Of a stretch of DNA of 64,000 nucleotides, positions 1 to 11,359 are shown in pieces. This DNA comes from Strongyloides papillosus. Lineage: Eukaryota > Nematoda > Chromadorea > Rhabditida > Strongyloididae. The stretch is taken from positions 1,550,001 to 1,614,000 of the forward strand of contig SRSI01000078.1 in the NCBI GenBank assembly GCA_005656395.1. The letters are read 5' to 3'. Within the stretch, counting starts at the first letter, position 1; each line of letters starts with the position of its first letter. Below the pieces are notes generated by a model. The model searched no databases. It had not been told where the DNA came from and saw nothing but the letters and a program-made list of their open reading frames with translations. A program made the translations under genes and the position numbers.

Positions 1-2085
1 CCTGGAGCTAGCAAGAAAGAAATAGAAGATTTGACAAAGTTTGATAATTATAGGTTAACAGACTTCTTCTTGGTATCCTATCTTGGTAAAGGTGGTTTCG
101 GTGAGGTTTTTTTGGCCAATAACAAGTTGGATGGTAACAATTATGCTATCAAAAGAATTCCTTTATTTTTAAGTTCCAAGGAGATGCAAAAGAAGATCAT
201 TAATGAAGCACGATTGTTCTCAAAGCTACATCATCCTAACGTTGTAAGATACTACAATGCCTGGGTTTCTAAATGTGTCATATGCAAAGACGGCAACAGC
301 AAGAGTACCCCAGCAGATAACAATGATAAGGACAAAAACGCTGTTGACGATAACAGTAAATCAAAAAGTGAAGAAAACCAAGATAGTTACGCAGATTGGG
401 AGCCAAGTTATACATACAACGACAATGATTACTCATCCAGTGGTGATAGCGACAACGAGGATAATGATGAGGAGTCTGTAGGGGATAGCTCTAGGATAAC
501 ACCAGTCTCAAGAAAGTTAACATTCCCTATTCAAACGCAATTCAATGGTAATTTCAGGAAGACATCAAGGACTATCTTTGCTACGTAATGGGTTTGCCAC
601 ATTAAATAATGACAACTTAAATAAGGTTTTATTTAATAATACCAGTAAAACAGAATGAAAATATATAGTTATTAGTTATTTATTAGTACAATTTCCTTCT
701 TATTTAGTTCCAGGCCTTGTAGACTCCGAACTGCAATGACCACAACTGTAGCTCTAACATCTGGCAACTGCTAACTGACAATCACTAATAGCAACTACTG
801 ACGGCTACTGACAACTACTCTGCCTTGAGTCCCTGATCTACTCCCTTTTATATTCTACTAGATTTCGCAATTATTGCGAAATAAAAATATTTTTATTTTC
901 GACTTCTTATTTCTAGAAGTTTCCATTATTTTTATTTTCAGCCTCTTGGCTTCTAGGAGTTTCTATTACAGCTACACCACAAGGTTTGAATATGACTAGT
1001 CAATCTAATTTGAATAAATCCCATGATCATGATATAATGTCAGAGAATGAACATATATCAGAATCTTCTGATTTTGAGGTATTATTCGAGAATGATGAAG
1101 TCGAAGAGGATGATTCTGTTGTCAACGATCACCTATCTACATTAAGTCAATCAACTATGGGAAGAAAAAGTGTTGGGAGTACCTTATGCCCTTCAGACAA
1201 TGGAGTCTAAGAGGAAGTAGTGAAGATGTCGATGAGGCATCCTCTGATAATGAATGTGGAAAGAAAAATGAGAAAGACGAACGGACTTTTGAGATACTGT
1301 TCATTCAGATGGTGTATTGCGAGAAGCAGACATTAAGAAATCTTATCGATTCCGGTAATTTGATGACTAATCCCGAGGAGATATGGAGATTATTTAGAGA
1401 AATGTTAGCTGGTTTAGATTATATACATAAAAAAGCTATGATTCATCGGGATATTAAATCACTGAATATTTTTATTGATGTGCATAATAATGTTAAAATT
1501 GGTGATTTTTGTTTAGCAACTATTGATGTTAATGGAAGAAGGAATCACGTTAATTTACCAGACCATAATGGGTCGGCAACAAATCCCGACGAGGTATTGT
1601 CTCAGGGAGGTGGGGATTTGACTCAAGATGTTGAAACGGCTTTGTATACAGCTCCAGAGTTGCATGCGGATTCCGGTTATAGAGGGAAACCATATACCTC
1701 AATCAAAGATAGATGTTTACAGTCTTGGTTTTGTTTTATTTGAGATGTTTTATTGTCCTCTATCATTGGATATGAAGAGATTAGTTATTCTACCGAAATT
1801 AAGGAATTCATTTGAGTTTCCAAAAGATTTTGGTTGTGAAATAACTACAACCCAAGCAAAAAAGGTAAAGATGTAGTCAATTGGATGTTTCAGAAGGATC
1901 AAAATAAAGGACCATCGATTAGTGATTTAATTAAATCAGAGCGTGTACCGTTGATTGGTGTCGAGGAGAATGAATTCCAGGTTGCTGTCAAGGAAATACT
2001 AAGAAACAGGAAATTAACATTGAACAAATGGATGTATGGCACTATATTTTCTATAGATTCTTCTTTTGCTATGTGTAATGCATAG
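1..2085 (+). pseudogene. GCN2-like eIF2-alpha kinase, broken
   Basis: The frame is open from base 1, so the 5' part lies outside the window. The N-lobe is clear: a glycine loop (GKGGFGEV), the lysine in YAIKRI, and HHPNVVRYYNAW, which is typical of GCN2-type kinases. An acidic Ser/Asn-rich insert separates the lobes, as in eIF2-alpha kinases. The C-lobe has an intact catalytic loop (HRDIKSLNIF), but the DFG motif reads DFC. The frame is broken by a solo LTR at 585-970 and shifts near 1195, 1715 and 1876; the APE-like TAPEL and the DVYSLGFVLFEMF helix lie in different frames. Downstream homologous-looking sequence fades after about 2200. In the family this kinase phosphorylates eIF2-alpha on amino-acid starvation; this copy cannot do so. 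Sure of kinase family, fairly sure of GCN2 type. Confidence 0.85.
585..970. mobile_element. Solo LTR inside the kinase gene
   Basis: The segment is flanked by the direct repeat GCTAC (580-584 and 971-975), a 5-bp target duplication. It ends CTATTACA and starts GTAATGGG, near inverted ends as in LTRs whose first T has mutated. It contains imperfect short repeats of the form CAACTACTGAC and a TATA-like CCTTTTATATTC. Removing it with one GCTAC rejoins the kinase frame. No internal retroelement sequence is present, so a solo LTR left by LTR-LTR recombination is the simplest reading. The 5-bp duplication fits Copia or Gypsy types. Confidence 0.7.
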
Positions 2086-2806
2086 TCTATTTCTACCATA
2101 TATTTATTGGCAAAAGAAAAAGCTGTAAATAAAGACAATATACTTGATTACAATAAAACCATTTCTTACTCCGATCCAGATACAAGCCCTATGGTAAGTA
2201 ATGGTTTTCTCTATGCCTTTATACTTTCAATATGATTGATACAATCGATCACATTTACAACAATTATGTCAAAAACAAGAACGAAACAAATAAATGTATA
2301 AAACAACATTAATTGTAGTTAAATTAACCTCATTTTCTAAGATGCATCATACTTTTAATAATTATTATTATTGTAATCTGTAAGTGTTATTATAGCTTCC
2401 TTCTATTCCACACAAAATGAGTTATTTTTTTATAAAATTATTATGAAATACCTGATATTTCTATAATACTTTTATTTAAAAATGTTTCTTTTATAAAACA
2501 GTTTTATCAACATTTGCTGGAAATTTTATTTGCTTTACTTAAGCAAAAATATTTGAAAATGCAATATTATATTATTTATTGAAACTTTGACACTGAAAGA
2601 AGATTTATTCTCAGAAAAATGCTTCAAAATATATAAAGATTCTAGTGTACGATAGATGAAGTCATCTTATCCAGATCTGTATAAAACAATCTATCTGTCA
2701 TGCATTTGGTATGTTAAAAATGTTCTAAAAAACTATGCCAGCAAAATTTATGCCAGAAGTTTTTACGCGTTTTCTATTAGCGTGTTAAGGATTACCCAGA
2801 GACAAG
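2086..2806. other. AT-rich spacer, no gene seen
   Basis: There are only short shadow ORFs. The last ~160 bases may belong to the outer part of the MULE-USP left terminal repeat, because removing MITE A1 makes them continuous with that repeat, but similarity to the right repeat is too weak for me to place the boundary. Confidence 0.4.
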
Positions 2807-3522
2807 GAGTCGTATCTGATTGGTCACCGAATAAATTTATATGGTGGCCAATCATGAGATTTTCCCTATGTATATCACGATTGGCCACCAAGTAAATAAT
2901 ATATAATGCTCAGTTGTCAAAATTTGAAAAGTAAATTTTTCTGATCACTATTTTTTGTAGTTTATCATATTTTTTGATTATTATTGTTAATTTATATATT
3001 AATATAATACATTTATAAATGGTTACAAATATTATGAGAATAAAAGAATGGATAATCTCGTGACAATGTCTATTTATATATAACGTTTTAAAATCATCAT
3101 TTGTTACATCTATCAATTATCGTTATTTTTATTTGATCAACTATTAATTATTTAACTTTTGCTTTGTTAGAACGATGTTTTTTTTCCTATTAGGAATACT
3201 CTCAAATTTGAGACTGCTTTCTCAAATCTCTCGCATATATAAAAATAGATTGGCACTACATATTGTTCAAAAATATATAAAATTATACAAGGAAATTTTT
3301 CAAGAGTGTTATTCTAACAGTGTTTTTACCATTGTTATAACTAATTTTTTTGTTAATTTTAATTCTACTTGGTCAAGTATTAACTTTTCAAATTAATTTA
3401 TATTTTTTTGAATAGAGTTTTTTCTAACTTTAAAATGTACTCTCAAATTTAAGACATCTTTGTCAACTTTCCCATGACACTCTTGAATTTGAGAAGAATT
3501 GGTAGCCTATCAAGTGTACCTC
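2807..3522. mobile_element. MITE A1 (A family)
   Basis: A non-coding element of 716 bp flanked by the perfect 8-bp duplication GAGACAAG (2799-2806 and 3523-3530). Its ends are imperfect inverted repeats, GAGTCGTATCTGATTGG on the left and the complement of a matching end finishing TGTACCTC on the right. Subterminal copies of GGCCA-containing blocks recur inside. Related copies are A2 (24102-24518) and the single end A3 at 28316. The 8-bp duplication fits a MULE or hAT origin. It interrupts the outer left terminal repeat of the MULE-USP element. Confidence 0.8.
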
Positions 3523-4104
3523 GAGACAAGCCGGTGCTACGACTTTTCTTCAACATTTTCTGTCAAAAAGGCAAAACACTATTACAGTGTAACCTCTTAA
3601 TAAGAAACCTCCTAATAAGAGAAACCTCTATTTAGTCACCCTAAAGTCTGGTCCCGAAATTTTTTTTAAAATTCCCATACAAAAAAACCTCTAAATAAAG
3701 TACCTCCAAATAAAAAAAACCTCTAAATAATCATGGTAATAAAGAAAATCATATGCATTTTTGCATACATTTTAACCTCTAAATAGTCTTTTAATTAACT
3801 AGAGTAGAGTAAGCAATAAAAATCTTCATTACATTATAGCTTTTTCTCTTTAAGACAAACCCCATTTACTATACAAAAAATAAAAAGGGTGAATGTGTCA
3901 AATTATAGTAGTTTTAAAATTTGTTTTGATGGTGTTTGACATGGTATGATGTACGTACACCTTGAGATATATATTTTATAAAAAAAATATTGTAGAATTT
4001 TGTTAAACGTGATATTAAAATAAGTATAATTTAGCTAATTGTTGTTTTAATTTTTGTTATTTTTAGTAATCCCCGCACAAAAAAAAAAAACTTAAAGAAA
4101 GACG

Positions 4105-7100
4105 TTGAAGATGAAGAGAAAATGCTTAACATTAAAAGAAAAAATGGACATACTTGGAAGAAATAGCGACACTAAAGAAATTGCAAAGATATATGGTTTG
4201 GACATATCAACAGTAAAAAGAATATTTCAAAATAGAGAGGTTATAGAAGAACAATTTTACAAAAGTCCAGCTATGAAAAAACCACGTACTTGCAAATATG
4301 AAATTATAAATGATGGATTATACACGTGGTTTCAATCAAACAATAATTTGATTATAACAGGAGATATCTTAAAAGAAAAAGGTAAAGAGTTAGCGAGAAT
4401 TCATAACGTAGATGGTTTTACTGGTTCAAATGGATGGCTTCAAAAATTCAAAACTAGGTATAACATTAAATACAAAAAGTTCCATGGTGAAGCCGGCGAA
4501 AGTGATCATCTATCGGCAGATATATGGAAAAGTCAAGTTGATGATTTTTTTGGTGATTTTTTAGATAAAGATATTTTTAATTTAGATGAAACAGCACTTT
4601 TTTACAAGGTAACTTATAATTTTTTTCTACATAAATGCAATTACAGATGTGTCCAAATGGAACATTAACTTCAACTCAAGGTCAATTAACTGGTATTAAG
4701 AAGGATAAATCTAGAGTCACTTTGTTGATAGGAAGTAATATTTTGGGAGATGAAAGAAAAATCATAATGATAGGAAAACATCTAAAGCCGAGATGTTTTA
4801 AAGGAAAAAATATATCTTCAAATGAGTATTTACAATCACAAAAAGCCTGGATGAGTAGAAAATTGTTTTTTAAAATTATGCTTGAATGGAACACACAATT
4901 AAAAAAAGATGAAAGAAAAATCTTAGTTATCGTTGATAATGCGAGTTGTCATAAGTTAGAGCAAGATGAAGAAATCCAATTGTCACAAATAACACTTAAA
5001 TTTCTTCCTCCCACACCGCTAACGCGTAGTATTAAAAACGGGATTTTACATAAATGACGCTTTTCCGCGTCGTTTTTATAAAATCTCATATCTTCGAGGC
5101 GCACCGTAAAAGTAATATTAAAATTTTTTCAATTGTTATTTTTATTAAAAATTAGGTATTATGCTTTTTTAAAAATTCAAAAATTTTAATTTTGAAGGTG
5201 TTTTTTACCTCAAAAAATACCCAAAAATGGCACTTTTTGGGACTTTACAGAGGCTACCACGAGTTTTCAAAAAATATGAGATAGATGTCATTCGGTTCCT
5301 AAACTTCTTATCTATAACATATTTTTTTTTCAAAGAATGTTTTACGACTGGGAAAAAAGTTATGAGGCAAAAAGTAATTTTACCTCAAAAAGTACCAAAT
5401 TTTTAATAATAAAGAACGAAAAAATAGTTTTTACGTAATTTTTCCTAGTATTTTTATTTAATTTTAAATACTTAGTATATAAAAGTAAGAAAAACGAGAA
5501 AATTTTGAAAATATTACCAATTTCTAAGTCATGACAATTATTCGTTATTCCCATTAAATAAAACATTTTTTTTATTGTTTTGTGGTATTATAATTTATAT
5601 AATGAAAATTAATTGAATAATTCTTAAGTCAAGCATATAAACCTTTAATTTCTTGCTCACTGAAATACCAAAAAGTCCCATAATCACCAATAAATTTAAC
5701 TAAATGATTAATCAAATATATGATATTTCGGTAATACAAAGAATTTTCTAGTTAAAGTTAAATGTTTGCAAAGATTCTTCAAACCTTAAATGTAGATATT
5801 CAAAACATTTTGTTAATTCATCAGTAATGAATAATTAGAACTTATATAAAAAGTCCTAAGGCTTTTAAAAAGTTCATTTCTTTTTTTTGTTTATGCATTA
5901 GCATATTTAAATTGAGACAGCTAGTTTTAAATCTTAATAAAGTTAATTTTATTTTTCTAGGCATATTGAGATAAGTAAATAAATCAAATAGTTAAGAAAA
6001 ATTAATTGTTTATGCCTTTATAACTAACAATTGTTAGCATTTTTAGTCAAAAATCTCTTTGTTTTAATAAAGAGCCTGTTGGGATTTTTTACATGTTTAT
6101 TGTTTGCTTTTTTTATTTGTTTGCATTCTTTAAAAGTTTTATAATATATATTTTTAATTTTAAGTATGTTTTATAATTTTAACAATTATTTTTTATTATT
6201 TTTACAATAAAATTTGGTACTTTTTGAGGTAAACTTACTTTTTGCCTCATAACTTTTTCCCCAGTCGTAAAACATCCTTTGAAAAAAAAATATGCTATAG
6301 ATAAGAAGTTCACGAATCGAATGACATCTGTCTCATATTTTTTGAAATCTCGTGGTAGCTCCTGTAAAGTCCCAAAAAGTGCCATTTTTGGGTATTTTTT
6401 GAGGTGAAAAACACTTTTAAAATTGGGATTTTTGAATTTTTAAAAATGTATAATACCTAATTTTTAATAAAAATAACAATACAAAATGTTTTAATATCAT
6501 TTTTACAATGCGCCCTAAAGTTATAAAAATGCGTCTCTACCCGCCAAAATGCACGAAAAAGCATAAAATCCGGTCATCTTACCGGTGTGCTCCATCAACA
6601 ACAGCTCTGTGTCAACCTTGTGATCAAGGAATAATAAAATGCTTTAAGGATAAGTATAGACAAATGTTGATAAGACGTCAGATAGTATTTGCTGAAAATA
6701 AAAAAAGTTTCAAAGAATTTTTATCAACTGTTACACTATATGATGCGTTAATAATGACAAAAGAATCGTTTTCTATGGTTTCTAATGAAACAATATATAA
6801 TTGCTTCAGAAAAGGGGGATGGATAAGAAAAATTGATGGTTTAGAAGAAAATATGATTATTGAAGAATCAATTATTAATGAACTTACTGGTGAATTTTCT
6901 AAAATTGATATTTTAGAGAATAATGAAAATACGTGTGGTAATTTGAAATTGGAAGAATGTTATGATCTTAATAATAATGATGTCAGTAATTCTGGAAGTG
7001 ATGAAGAAATTATTAAAGAAGTAACAAAGGATGAAGTCTTTAAGGGTCTTTACGATTTAAGAACTTATATCAAAAATTCTAAATTAGATGATTGTCTTCC

Positions 7101-7185
7101 TCTTATAGCCCGTTTAGAAGATAAGATAGTAAATCATATCACTAATCACAGTTCTCAATCTAAGATCACGGATTACTTTCAATAA
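4105..7185 (+). pseudogene. pogo/Tigger transposase (CENP-B-like), interrupted by element J
   Basis: Exon 1 (4105-4608) begins with a psq-type helix-turn-helix (LTLKEKMDILGR..., with KEIAKIYGLDISTVKRI) followed by a CENP-B-type DNA-binding domain (GSNGWLQKFKTRYNI). It ends in the first catalytic motif, FNLDETALFYK. A 38-bp GT...AG intron (4609-4646) joins it in frame to exon 2 (4647-5011), which has the second motif, VIVDNASCH, and reaches KFLPP. Element J (5012-6589) interrupts here. Exon sequence resumes at 6594 with the typical TTALCQPCDQGIIK segment and an acidic tail ending KITDYFQ, a C-terminal KITDYF-type motif. The CTCC duplication makes the junction continue in frame. Coding looks otherwise intact, so the copy was probably active until J landed. 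The ATG at 4105 is the first in frame near the HTH. Confidence 0.9.
5012..6589. mobile_element. Element J, TIR element within pogo transposase
   Basis: The 1578-bp insertion has inverted ends starting CACACCGCTAACGCG and ending with the complement of CACACCGGTAAG, and long inverted arms of about 330 bp (for example 5150-5400 against 6190-6480). It is flanked by CTCC (5008-5011, 6590-6593). It has no coding sequence: the ORFs in the arms mirror each other. The superfamily is unclear; CACAC-type ends with a 4-bp duplication fit no family I can name with confidence. Confidence 0.8.
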
Positions 7186-7626
7186 TTTACTTAATGATAA
7201 ATAATTATAATTAGACTATTTTTAATATTTATTTCTTTTTGTTTTTTTACTTTATACGGCACTTCTCTTATCACTTAACATTGCCTAATAAATATTTTTA
7301 CATATTATTAGATTTTAGTTATCATTATTATTAATATATTGAATAACCTCTAAATAAGTAAAACCTCTAAATAGTCACCAAATTCCTTGGTCCCGGCAAG
7401 GCTCTTATTTAGAGGTTACACTGTATAACCAAAATTATTTTACAAATACGCGGCAAAACGTTATTCCAAAATAATAATTTTTATTTATATTAAAAAAAAG
7501 TTGTTCATTAAATTTATGATTTATGGTAAACAAAAGTTAGAAATACAATTGATACCTTCATTTTGTGAATTGTGATAAATGTGTTTTTTAAAATGTATTT
7601 TTGATGATATTCTAAAAATGTTTTTA

Positions 7627-9079
7627 CAGGGTGACCCGCATAAATCACCCCAGACACTTGCATATATATCTCCGTACATAGATAAGCTACAAAAACGGTA
7701 TTATAATCATTTTATAGTTGAGATACATACCATTTTAAATCTATAAATTTTATAACGAAATATGGATTCTGAGCAGAGTTGTAAACTTTCGAAATTTAGG
7801 TTATTTTTTGACATTCATCAACTGTGACTTTTTTATTTAAAAAGATTTTTCAACGATTGTAACAGATTCTGAAAGTAAAAAGACTTTTGCACCAAATCAA
7901 AAAATTTCATGAAGATTGAAGTTTAGCAACTATGTTTAATTTTTAAATAAAAAAAAAATCTCGATTTTTTCCAAAGTTTTGATGTTTTTGGACAATAAAA
8001 CTTTTACCAGGTAATTTTTAAAAATATTTTATTGCTATTCTGATATAGTAAGCAAAGCTCTATCGAATAACTATATGACCGTTCAGAGTGGTTAATTTTG
8101 AAAGAAGTTATGATTTGTAAAAGATGACTTTTTGACATTTCCACTAAGAAATCAAAATACAAATAATACTTTTTCCGATCTTTATGATATCCTAATAGCA
8201 ATAATAACACTACCTATACATATTAGTTAACAGATTATTACTTATTTGTTCATACGTTGCCTAAGAAACTGAAATATTCTTTATCAATCAAATTTAAGAA
8301 AAATATAATTTTTTTTCAATATTTTCACACCATTTACTATCATTTTATATTATTTGTTTAGATATTACTCTGTAAGAACAATTATAACGTGTCTTTTAAA
8401 TTTTTCGTATATTCACTCATAATCTCATACCTACATTTTAAAAATATTGACAAGTATTTATCAAAGTAGAGCAATATTTTAAATACTTTTGAAAATAAAA
8501 CATAATCCGTACCCGAAAATTTGAAAAAGATTGACATATTTTCTTTTTTACTAGAATAATTACTGTAAAAAATAGTCAATTTTTGACTATTTATAACTGT
8601 CTTCAAACTCAATCAAGTTTAGTGATACTACACTTATTCGAAAGAGCTTCGCTTACTCATTGGAATATTGATAGAACATCTTTTAAAATTACCTGATTAA
8701 AATTTTATTCTAAAAAAACATTAAAATTTTGATAAAAACCGAGATTTTTTTCTTTTATTTAAAAATTAAACATAGTTGCTAAACTTCAATCTTCATGAAA
8801 TTTTTTGATTTGGTGCAAAAGTCTTTTTACTTTCAGAATCTGTTACAATTATTGAAAAATCTTTTTAAATAAAAAAGTCACAGTTGATGAAAGTCGAAAA
8901 ATGCACTTAAATTCCAAAAGTTTACAACTCTGCTCAGAATCCATATTTCGTTATAAAATTTATAGATTTAAAATAGTATGTATCTCAGCTATTAAATGAC
9001 TATGATACCGTTTTTGTAGCTTATCTATGTACGGAGATATATATGCAAATGTCTGGGAAGACTTATGCGGGCCACTCTG
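7627..9079. mobile_element. Foldback element L1
   Basis: A 1453-bp near-palindrome flanked by TA (7625-7626, 9080-9081). The left end starts CAGGGTGACCCGCATAAATC and the right end finishes GCGGGCCACTCTG. The arms pair over most of the length, including repeated ATATCTCCGTACATAGATAAG blocks and GTAAGC(G/A)AAGCTCT near the centre. There is no transposase. TA targeting and CAGGGT ends fit a non-autonomous Tc1/mariner-type element. Other copies: L2 (58406-59247, truncated) and L3 (60483-61931). Confidence 0.85.
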
Positions 9080-9217
9080 TATAAATTATTATAGGTTCGA
9101 ATTAGTTTTTAATTTTATGATAGTATAAAGTCTGAAAATTTATATATATAATTCATTTATCAATGTGATTTGTTATATAATTTTAAATGTTTTGAATGAA
9201 ATAAAAGTACTTATCTA

Positions 9218-9850
9218 CTAATATTTTTTCAAAACAGCAATAATAACTTGATCTTGAAAAAATTTAAAACAGGTAGAACATAAAGAGTCGTTTAATTGTA
9301 CCCATAATTTCTCTGAAGAAACATATGCCGCGTAATGTTGATTATGATATGTAATAGCTCCGCAAATTACATATGCGGTACCGACAAAATCATATACTTT
9401 TCTTCTTTCTATTTCTACAGCAGCATCGTTGAATATAGAACTTGAATTTCTATCAATATTTACAAACATATATTAAGGGACTTTTTTCAATTGTATAAAT
9501 TCATTAAAATTAATTTTGTTTTAACAATTTGTACATAAAACTTGGTGACATTCATACTTAACATCAAAACATACCTTAATAAGATTTTCAATTTCAACAT
9601 ATTCTGGAGCGAGTTAAAAAAATACTGACTCTTAAATATAAACTTTGAAATGAATAATAAGATTCATTTTTACATGAATTACAACAGCTTTTAACATTAA
9701 GTAACACTTCACTAAATTGTTAAAGTTTTTTTTGCATACTTCCAATTGCAATTCTTCATTTAATTTATCAAAGAAACATCCATAAAATCACAAAACATCA
9801 TGCATTTTTGGAGGAACAAAAAATTGTAATATTTTTTCATTTAAATAAAA
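9218..9850 (-). pseudogene. USP-like protease, zinc-finger and His-box part
   Basis: Reading leftward on the minus strand from the end of the MULE ORF, sequence around 9600-9700 codes Cys pairs followed by YYSFQSLYLRVSIFL, and around 9540-9600 an ECHQVLCTNC pair. This is the layout of the zinc-binding finger of ubiquitin-specific proteases. The open frame 9469-9218 (83 codons) then gives the His box: a QHYAAYV core (His45), WVQLNDS (Asp61) and a terminal VIIAVLKKY. The parts lie in more than one frame, so there are either small introns (a GTATGT donor is visible near 9575) or frameshifts. It continues the Cys-box domain that ends the upstream ORF. The same segment is duplicated at 57787-58267. 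Confidence 0.75.
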
Positions 9851-11359
9851 TTATTGGGAATTAACAGGTAGTAGATTTTTCTTGTATTCGTTGTAGAAAT
9901 TTATAAAATTAACTCTCAATTCATTTTTTGACGTAGAATTTTCATGCTTAAGAATGTTAATTATTTCATCTATTTTGATAATCACTTGTATATCTGAATT
10001 TGCAAAACAATTTAGACCACTATTAATAATACCATTTATATTTGCATGCTTTAATGATTGTGGAATCTTACGAAGAGGATAAACAATTGGTGTTTGCTCA
10101 TTTTCAAGAGAATGTTGCTGCGTACTTGAATCAAAAACTTCACAAATATTATCTTCCAAGTTACCATTATAAAGAGATAATGTACCATCAAGATTAGCTA
10201 TTATTTCTTCACGAAGAACTAAACGTGACAAAGCATCAAGATAATTTTCAGTTGTTATTTCTTTACTATCGTAATTATCTTGGAGTTCATTTATTCTATC
10301 ATTTAGCAACCGATATGTACGACGTTTAAGAGAAGGAAAATAACGAGATGAATTAAGTTGTAAACGAACAATTTTAAGTTCAACTTCATCAAGATATTCT
10401 CTAAGTCTGGACATTGCTTTTTCTATAGTAACGGTATTTGAAACACCAAATCTCTTTACTGTAGAATGGAAAGATTCTGCAACATTTGTGGAGCGGCAAC
10501 TTTTCCTATATTTACAAAGTGAAGATAGTAAAATATTTGAATAAATCCACTGTTTTTGAAAATAATCAAAAAATTTCTTAACTTTTTCAACTACTACATC
10601 TTCTAAATCTCCAGAATTGCATATATCATCAAGATCCAATTTAATTTTCTTGTACACTTCAATAATCTCTTTTTCTGGGAGAAATACTAATGAAAAGACA
10701 CGGCGAATATAAACACCAAGAATTTTTTCGTGCTTTTTTCTAGGATTCTTCCAAGAGAGATAATCCTTCGTCAAACCAAGACTATTTATTTCACGAAAAA
10801 GAGCATTGCTGTAATGAAAGAAGCAAAGACTAATTTTCTCCTGTGGTATTTCAAAAGTATTCTTTATTGAATTAATTGCAGCATACTCACGATCAACAAT
10901 CCATTCATCAGGTGAAAGAATAGCTTTGTGCTCAATATAGAGAATTCTTTTTAAATAAGAAAAAGCTTCTGTATAAACTGCTTCAGAACTACCTTTTAAA
11001 AATAACATGGCCAACGGAAGCCATATATCTCTTTTTTCCCCGTTACTACATTCTTTTTCTAATTTTCCATGTATCGTATATAATTGAGCATAGTAACTTT
11101 TATTGACCAACGAATAGCATCCATCAGATAATAAAATTTTACATTCTTTTAACTTTAGCAGCATTGTAGAACTTGAAAACATAATAAAATTTTTTGACAA
11201 AATTACATCTTCAATTATTGGTCCTAAACCATTCGAAGTATCTCCAGGAAAACGTAGTAGTGGAAATTTAACTGTAGAACTTGAATTTATTGTATAGCGA
11301 ATGTAACTATAAAAATTATTTCTATTCATACCATTTAATTTATGATAACGATTGCGCAT
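9851..11359 (-). CDS. MULE transposase fused to USP Cys box
   Basis: A single 502-codon frame. Residues 40-330 form a Mutator-like DDE transposase: LLSDGCYSLV supplies the first Asp, WIVDREYAAINSI the second, SLCFFHYSNALFRE is the family C/H signature, and TNVAESFHSTVKRFG precedes the C-terminal helices. Residues about 433-470 switch to GIINSGLNCFANSDIQ, a close match to the catalytic Cys box of ubiquitin-specific proteases (Cys at residue 451). The rest of the protease lies further downstream. The true start is upstream: sequence beyond 11359 on the minus strand, across the CMC insertion, stays open and codes the N-terminal region. A transposase joined to a deubiquitinase-like domain is unusual. 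Confidence 0.88.
   Translation of the reverse strand: MRNRYHKLNGMNRNNFYSYIRYTINSSSTVKFPLLRFPGDTSNGLGPIIEDVILSKNFIMFSSSTMLLKLKECKILLSDGCYSLVNKSYYAQLYTIHGKLEKECSNGEKRDIWLPLAMLFLKGSSEAVYTEAFSYLKRILYIEHKAILSPDEWIVDREYAAINSIKNTFEIPQEKISLCFFHYSNALFREINSLGLTKDYLSWKNPRKKHEKILGVYIRRVFSLVFLPEKEIIEVYKKIKLDLDDICNSGDLEDVVVEKVKKFFDYFQKQWIYSNILLSSLCKYRKSCRSTNVAESFHSTVKRFGVSNTVTIEKAMSRLREYLDEVELKIVRLQLNSSRYFPSLKRRTYRLLNDRINELQDNYDSKEITTENYLDALSRLVLREEIIANLDGTLSLYNGNLEDNICEVFDSSTQQHSLENEQTPIVYPLRKIPQSLKHANINGIINSGLNCFANSDIQVIIKIDEIINILKHENSTSKNELRVNFINFYNEYKKNLLPVNSQ

Larger units (their letters stand above)
3585..7423 (+). mobile_element. pogo/Tigger-like transposon
   Basis: Terminal inverted repeats start CAGTGTAACCTCTTAATAAG at 3585 and end AGAGGTTACACTG at 7423, flanked by TA (3583-3584, 7424-7425), the standard Tc1/mariner-pogo target. 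Both ends carry several copies of an ACCTCTAAATAA motif, likely transposase-binding subterminal repeats. The element codes a CENP-B-like transposase and carries a second insertion, element J. It sits inside the left terminal repeat of the MULE. Confidence 0.93.

Noticed and set aside
8004..8612. ORFs inside foldback L1 and the same in L2
   Set aside because: They are mirrored between the arms and broken in L3, as expected for non-coding palindromes.
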